In this document: positions 59,324-64,000 of the stretch, in pieces
How positions within the stretch are numbered: the stretch's first letter is position 1
Layout: each line of letters starts with the position of its first letter
Assembly: GCA_007844125.1 (NCBI GenBank)
Contig: CM017573.1
Location: 12,637,987-12,701,986 of the forward strand
Reading direction: 5' to 3'
From: Sinonovacula constricta
Taxonomy: Eukaryota > Mollusca > Bivalvia > Cardiida > Solecurtidae
DNA length: 64,000 bases
The notes under the pieces: model-generated
What the model was told of the DNA's origin: nothing
Databases searched by the model: none
Seen by the model: only the letters and a program-made list of their open reading frames with translations
Made by a program: the position numbers and the translations under genes

Positions 59324-60054
59324 GCTTCAGATAGATGCATGTAATGTCATTGATTCAATATATCCTGCTTCAGATAGATGCATGTTATATCACTGATTCA
59401 ATATATCCTACTTCAGATAGATGCATGTTATGTCATTGATTCAATATATCCTGCTTCAGATAGATGTATGTTATATCATTGACTCAATATATCCTGCTTC
59501 AGATAGATGCATGTTATGTCATTGACTCAATATATCCTGCTTCAGATAGATGTATGTTATATCATTGATTCAATATATCCTGCTTCAGATAGATGCATGT
59601 TATGTCATTGATTCAATATATCCTGCTTCAGATAGATGCATGTTATGTCATTGATTCAATATATCCTGCTTCAGATAGATGCATGTTATATCACTGATTC
59701 AATATATCCTGCTTCAGATAGATGCATGTTATGTCATTGATTCAATATATCCTGCTTCAGATAGATGCATGTTATGTCATTGATTCAATATATCCTGCTT
59801 CAGATAGATGCATGTTATATCACTGATTCAATATATCCTGCTTCAGATAGATGTATGTTATATCATTGATTTAATATATCCTGCTTCAGATAGATGCATG
59901 TTATATCATTGATTCAATATATCCTGCTTCAGATAGATGCATGTTATGTCATTGATTCAATATATCCTGCTTCAGATAGATGCATGTTATATCATTGATT
60001 CAATATATCCTGCTTCAGATAGATGCATGTTATATCATTGATTCAATATATCCT
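59324..60054. repeat. 43-bp tandem repeat, 17 exact-length copies
   Basis: The unit begins gcttcagatagatgcatgtt and ends 'caatatatcct'. Seventeen copies of exactly 43 bases occupy 731 bases with only point differences (gcatg/gtatg, atgtc/atatc, cattg/cactg, gattc/gactc). Units 7-9 and 10-12 are identical triplets, so a 129-bp higher-order unit has been duplicated recently. 43 is not a multiple of three, so the array is not protein-coding. Confidence 0.98.
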
Positions 60055-60220
60055 GCCAGACATTAAACTATCCCCACCAACCAGCCTGCCCCTTCCTGAC
60101 ACACACCTGGCCCCGGAAGTACAGAGGACGTTACCAGGTCCAGCAGTTTATAGCAAACATGACTTTATGGCAGATGACATATTACAAGTACAATTCTGTT
60201 GTCTGGTTTTATCTTAGTGT
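60055..60220 (+). other. GC-richer patch with a short open frame
   Basis: Directly after the array, 60055-60217 reads DIKLSPPTSLPLPDTHLAPE and continues open for about 50 codons to TAG. The proline-rich reading and raised GC contrast with both flanks and could be part of an exon, but I see no acceptor other than inside the array. Function unknown. Confidence 0.25.
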
Positions 60221-60467
60221 AGACTATTTGACGCCTTTGAAGCATTTTCGTTGATTCTATTTGATATGAAACTATTAGTTATATTACAATGTAACCTAAC
60301 TTTTATTAATATTGATGACATACTTTGACCTATTGACACACATTAAACTTGACTATACAGTACAGTGAATGTTCGTGGCTAATTTTATGTTATGTTATTA
60401 ATGGGGATTTTGTTAAAATGACAGTCGTAAATCAAGAAAAATGACATTCATTATGCAAACTACAAAA

Positions 60468-60563
<96 letters not shown>

Positions 60564-61330
60564 CGAACATATATAACAATTCTTCAATGAATGTGTCATT
60601 GTTCAAAAAGTGATTATTTCGGAGTGATCAGGAGGCTTAGTCAATTACCTATTTGTGGCTGTGGAAAGCAGTTTTGTGAACATTCCGTTAATTTTTTTGA
60701 ATGTAAAACTATTGGAAACGTCACCAGTTATGTTATTTATAGCGTAAAATTTTGATGCAACCACTTTTTTTATTAAGATAGCATATTTTGACTTATTAAC
60801 CCTACCTAAATTTGACTATACGCTATTCAGTCCTTTGACAATATGTGACTGTGTTTGTTTTAGCGTTATTTATGTAAATTTGGTTACGCTCATAAATTAA
60901 TGAAATTACATTTATATTGCAAAATATAACATTCCTGATAAAAGTTCATAAATCGTATGCATATATATTACCTTTTTACTGACTACCGTGTTCAAAAATT
61001 TACTATTTGTGAGCGGTCACTCGATCGACTATTTGTGACTTTTTGTGGCTGTTGAATCGCTTTCAGTATTCATTTCGACACATTTTGTGTCTGGAAGCTA
61101 TTAGAAATAGACCAATTATGTCAAAATGGAGGAAAAGTTTAATTTAATTATTTCTTAATGATCTAGGTAGTATAGTAAAACGTTTTTTCATACTGACATT
61201 TGACTTTACGCTGTTTAGTCATTTGACTATTTGTCACCTTTTTGCGTTATTTATGGAGCTGTCTGTTTAGATTTCGGCCTCAAACCAGCGAAATGATATT
61301 TCTAATGCAAAAAGAACATTTACAACAAAT
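60221..61330. repeat. Three diverged ~370 bp tandem units
   Basis: Units near 60230-60595, 60600-60970 and 60975-61330 share 'tttgtggctgt.ga', 'aactattNgaaa..N..cNa' followed by 'ttatgt', 'atttgactatacgctNttNa' and 'gtcNtttgacNatNtgt', in the same order. Identity is low (perhaps 65-70% by eye), so the tandem is old. A (TA)n tract occupies the end of the first unit. Confidence 0.6.
60470..60560. repeat. (TA)n microsatellite
   Basis: About 45 uninterrupted TA dinucleotides. Confidence 0.98.
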
Positions 61331-61345
61331 GAAAACATGGTTATA

Positions 61346-61890
61346 TGTAACCTCTCTTTGGTAATGTTGAATAAACCAAATCTTCGTAGGTTTTAAAGAG
61401 TTCTTTATTTTAGGGTATAGTTTTTACCTGAAATTAACAAATATAATCAATAACTTCTAGCATATATAAATAGCAAGATTCGACAATTCATTGCAATACA
61501 ACAATTCATGATATAGAAAAAGTTATTAGAATTATTCAATACAATTTACAATAGATCACTACAATAAATAAATATATTTACATAGCAGTCAACTTATAAC
61601 TAAATCTTGTAAAAGATTTAATGTGGATCGGTAAAAGATGTGTTCCTTCTAGTTTGAAGTTCTGTCAGAGAATGAATTGGTAGAGGAAAGGGATAAAGAA
61701 AAGCGGGAAAATTATTGTTAGTAAAAACTGCTCACACACTAGTAAAACAGGTTTAGAATCAGCTCACTCACTGGACATGACACTTTAACGGTACTTATAC
61801 ACAAGACGCCACAGGGTAGAACGATGTACACGGACAACATGAAATGTACGGACAGATACAACACAATAACACAAACACACCCTGGTTACA
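61346..61890 (-). repeat. Probable 3' LTR of the Ty3/Gypsy element
   Basis: Read on the minus strand it starts TGTAACCAGG (61890) and ends AGAGGTTACA (61346), giving TG..CA ends with a short inverted terminal match (TGTAACC/GGTTACA), 545 bp. A polypurine tract lies immediately upstream, and an AATAAA (61409-61404) sits about 60 bases before the end. A TATA-like 'gtgtataagtacc' near 61800 could be the promoter. The 5' LTR is outside the window, so the LTR identity is inferred. Confidence 0.6.
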
Positions 61891-61892
61891 TA

Positions 61893-61905
61893 CTTCCCTG
61901 CTCTA
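61893..61905 (-). promoter_or_regulatory. Polypurine tract of the Gypsy element
   Basis: On the minus strand AGAGCAGGGAAGT is followed by A and then the TGTAACC of the putative LTR, as expected for the plus-strand primer site of an LTR retrotransposon. Confidence 0.5.
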
Positions 61906-62680
61906 AAGAAATTCGTCATCGAATAAAAATATATAACTGCATTGATGAAGTGCTGACCAATGCTAAAGTCCATGTACATATAATACGTTGTCATTCATAT
62001 GACAAAGGGAGGTAACCTGGTAAAAATTAAATATTCTGCAAATTTGTTTACTTTGATTGTCTCCCTTGAACCATAAGGTTTTTTTTTAACTTTTTAGGCA
62101 TAGAAAGAAAACAATGCAATAAAGAAATATTTACAATTACATATTTCTACTTGTACCATTCTCCAATGGTAAAACAATAGAATGAAATATGAGTACTAAT
62201 GTTGACCTCTAATATTTGGCCTGAAATACTGAAAATTCATTACATATAAATAGCATAAAGAAATATGAATGGCATCACATTGGGCAAGTTTCAAGTTACC
62301 TGTTCCTAAAACTAAAATACACAAACTAAAGTAAAGCTCAATACAACATGATAGCTTAAATAAATTATCCAATTTGAAAATCTTAAATTGTATTCACCAC
62401 TTTAAACTTCACAGACTGCCAACCTGTAAATAATATAATCATTATACATCATCCTTTATTCTATGAAAATAAGCAATGCTAGTTAAAATTGACAAACACT
62501 TATCATTCTGTAAAGATTAAATGTAATAAATAAAGGCACACACTGAAAAATATTTTCAGTTAAACAGTAATTGACAATATGCACAAGCATGCTGATAGGT
62601 AACAGGATATAGTAATAATGATAACTATACTGGCAGCCTTAAGTATGTTTCTTTCCTTTGGTAGAATCAGTGACTCAAAG
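61906..62680 (-). other. Non-coding region between Gypsy pol and 3' LTR
   Basis: About 775 bases with no recognisable frame, interpreted as the 3' untranslated part of the Gypsy element. An envelope-like frame is not visible. Confidence 0.45.
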
Positions 62681-64000
62681 TCAAGAAACCCACTCTCCGA
62701 ACCGGTCTGGTAAGCGTCTAACCCTGACGGGACAAGATGACCGAGGAGCAGCGGTTGGTCTACTTGCAGGTATCTGCACAGAAACCGAAGGAGATTCTAC
62801 AGACAGAGACCTTGAAGTTGCACTAGGAAGAGAATAACTTGCCTGAGTGCTGTCAGAGTGCTGTTGGCTCAAAGTAACATTAGGGCTCGAACCCCGCCTA
62901 GCATCTACAGACAAAGGGTGTACTCTCGGAGTTGGAGAGGGATACACATTTCTCTCCAGTAGAGGGGTTCTCATTCTTCTTTGAGGTATTATATACCTCC
63001 CACTCTCTCCAGAGCTGGAGTCAGAATCTGACTCAGAACTAGGTTCTGGAACCGCAGTGGTTCTAGTTGGTGGCTGTCGCTACCTAGGTTTGGGTACAGG
63101 TTTAGGAATGGCGACTGGATCAGGGTCTGAAGTCCTAAATGGAAGGATCATATTCCTTTGAAGGGTTTTGACTGGGCCAGACCCATCCTGCAGGCAAACA
63201 CGGTACACAGCAATATCAGGATCGACAGAAATAATAACATAGAGATGAGGTTCCCAGTTATCAGCCAATTTACAACGGCCTTTTAAATCAACTTTCCTGA
63301 TAAGTACAGTGTCACCCTCCTTCAAGGGGTTGTTTTGTATGACTTTACGGTCATATGCCTGTTTATTGTAGGCAGCTCTGTCCCCTGCATTGGCACTTGC
63401 CACTTTGTAAGCATACTGCATACGTTCACGCAGTTTAGCTACATATGAGGGATAATCTTTGGCACAAAAGCCATTGGGATCTGTTCCCAGGTAGCTAGCT
63501 GTCCACTGGAAGACGTGCATGCCAACCGATCATTAGAAAGTGAGGCGAGTATCCAGTGGAATCATTTCAAGTAGCATTGTAAACCTGAACAAGAGGACCA
63601 ATATATGATCTCCAGTCAGCTTTCTGATCCTCCTCCAGGGTCCCCAACATCTTCAACAGAGTGCGGTTAAAGCGATCACAACTTCCCTTGCCAGACTTTG
63701 TGACATTTGCCAGCTTACACAGCTCGTGAATAAGTTTACAGTCAAAATTTCTGCCTTGGTCACTGTGAAGCTGCTCAGGAAAAGAGAAGTTTACAATGAA
63801 GTTGTCAAACAGCGCCTTTGCTGTTGCCACAGCTGATGTTCTCTTACAAGGTACTGCTTTGGGATACCGCGTAAAATGGTCGGTGATTACCAATATGTCC
63901 TCATAACAGCCTTTAGAGATATCAACTTTGAGGAAATCCATACAAAAAAGTTGCATAGGACGAGTTGTGGCAACAGGAAAAAGTTCAGCACGAGGTCTGA
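62681..64000 (-). pseudogene. Ty3/Gypsy pol: integrase core and C-terminal tail (dead copy)
   Basis: The frame is open from the window edge ('RPRAELFPVATTRPMQLFCM'). The integrase core shows the first Asp in CMDFLKVD, 'ILVITDHFTRYPKAVPC', and the second Asp in LHSDQGRNFD. The third catalytic position reads KSGKGSCDRFNRTLLKML: Asp stands where families have Glu (ERFN), and about eight residues of the usual TTPYHP stretch are missing. A TGA interrupts after YNAT (near 63566) and a frameshift lies near 63505. The next frame (63520-63080) holds 'YLGTDPNGFCAKDYPSYVAK' and the strand-rich 'GDTVLIRKVDLKGRCKLADN' module. It ends at a TAG (63082-63080), after which the same frame continues to the pol C-terminus 'RVRRLPDRFGEWVS' and a stop at 62681. 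The zinc-binding N-terminus, RNase H, RT, protease and gag would lie beyond the window. Confidence 0.95.

Noticed and set aside
62681..64000. Interpretation as an exogenous or endogenous retrovirus
   Set aside because: Integrase and tail match Ty3/Gypsy retrotransposons and no envelope-like frame is present between pol and the LTR.
1..64000. CRISPR array, bacterial operon or plasmid features
   Set aside because: The tandem repeats lack regular unique spacers, coding blocks have spliceosomal borders, and there are no long uninterrupted gene strings.

Overview
This window looks like nuclear DNA of an animal, most likely a mollusc and probably a bivalve. It is strongly AT-rich and gene-poor, and it is crowded with microsatellites, minisatellites, SINEs, LINEs, DNA transposons and a Ty3/Gypsy element. 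The few coding blocks that hold together are short exons with GT..AG introns. No bacterial features (operons, ribosome binding sites, CRISPR) are visible. The mollusc assignment is inference: it rests on tRNA-derived SINEs with a body motif I associate with bivalves and on a YqaJ/SWIM/PHD pseudogene of a type I know mainly from aquatic invertebrates.

Layout. 1-20 kb: decayed non-coding DNA with eight copies of one ~620 bp interspersed repeat (GC-rich core in AT-rich flanks; one copy is at 37 kb), an L1-like LINE fragment (4.3-6.1 kb), a (GA)n tract and SINEs. 20.06-21.71 kb: a 9-bp-unit minisatellite. 22.4-34.1 kb: the best host gene, on the minus strand; five exons are phase-consistent and two 3' exons are tentative. 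Its fourth intron carries an antisense full-length-type dead LINE (26.5-29.9 kb) and a degenerate minisatellite; a second minisatellite lies in its second intron. 34.9-37.2 kb: two local duplications and a repeat copy. 39.2-42.2 kb: a THAP-like fragment followed by a frameshifted SWIM-YqaJ-PHD pseudogene.

43.3-58.1 kb is the most structured part. A TIR-bounded element (44.17-47.94 kb) holds a ~180 bp palindromic repeat array and a minus-strand LINE fragment. It directly abuts the left arm of a 2-kb inverted duplication (47.94-49.94 and 56.10-58.09 kb). Between the arms lie candidate exons on both strands and a 4.03 kb element with Tc1-like termini, a TA target duplication and subterminal short-motif arrays; that element contains an RNase H remnant. 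Each arm carries a tRNA-like sequence.

58.3-64 kb: a small two-exon gene with a polyadenylation signal, a 17-copy 43-bp tandem array, a three-unit ~370 bp tandem repeat with a (TA)n tract, and the 3' part of a Ty3/Gypsy element (minus strand: integrase, pol tail, polypurine tract and probable 3' LTR) running off the right edge.

The genes do not form a pathway. Most coding traces belong to mobile elements, with two or three candidate host genes whose families I do not recognise.
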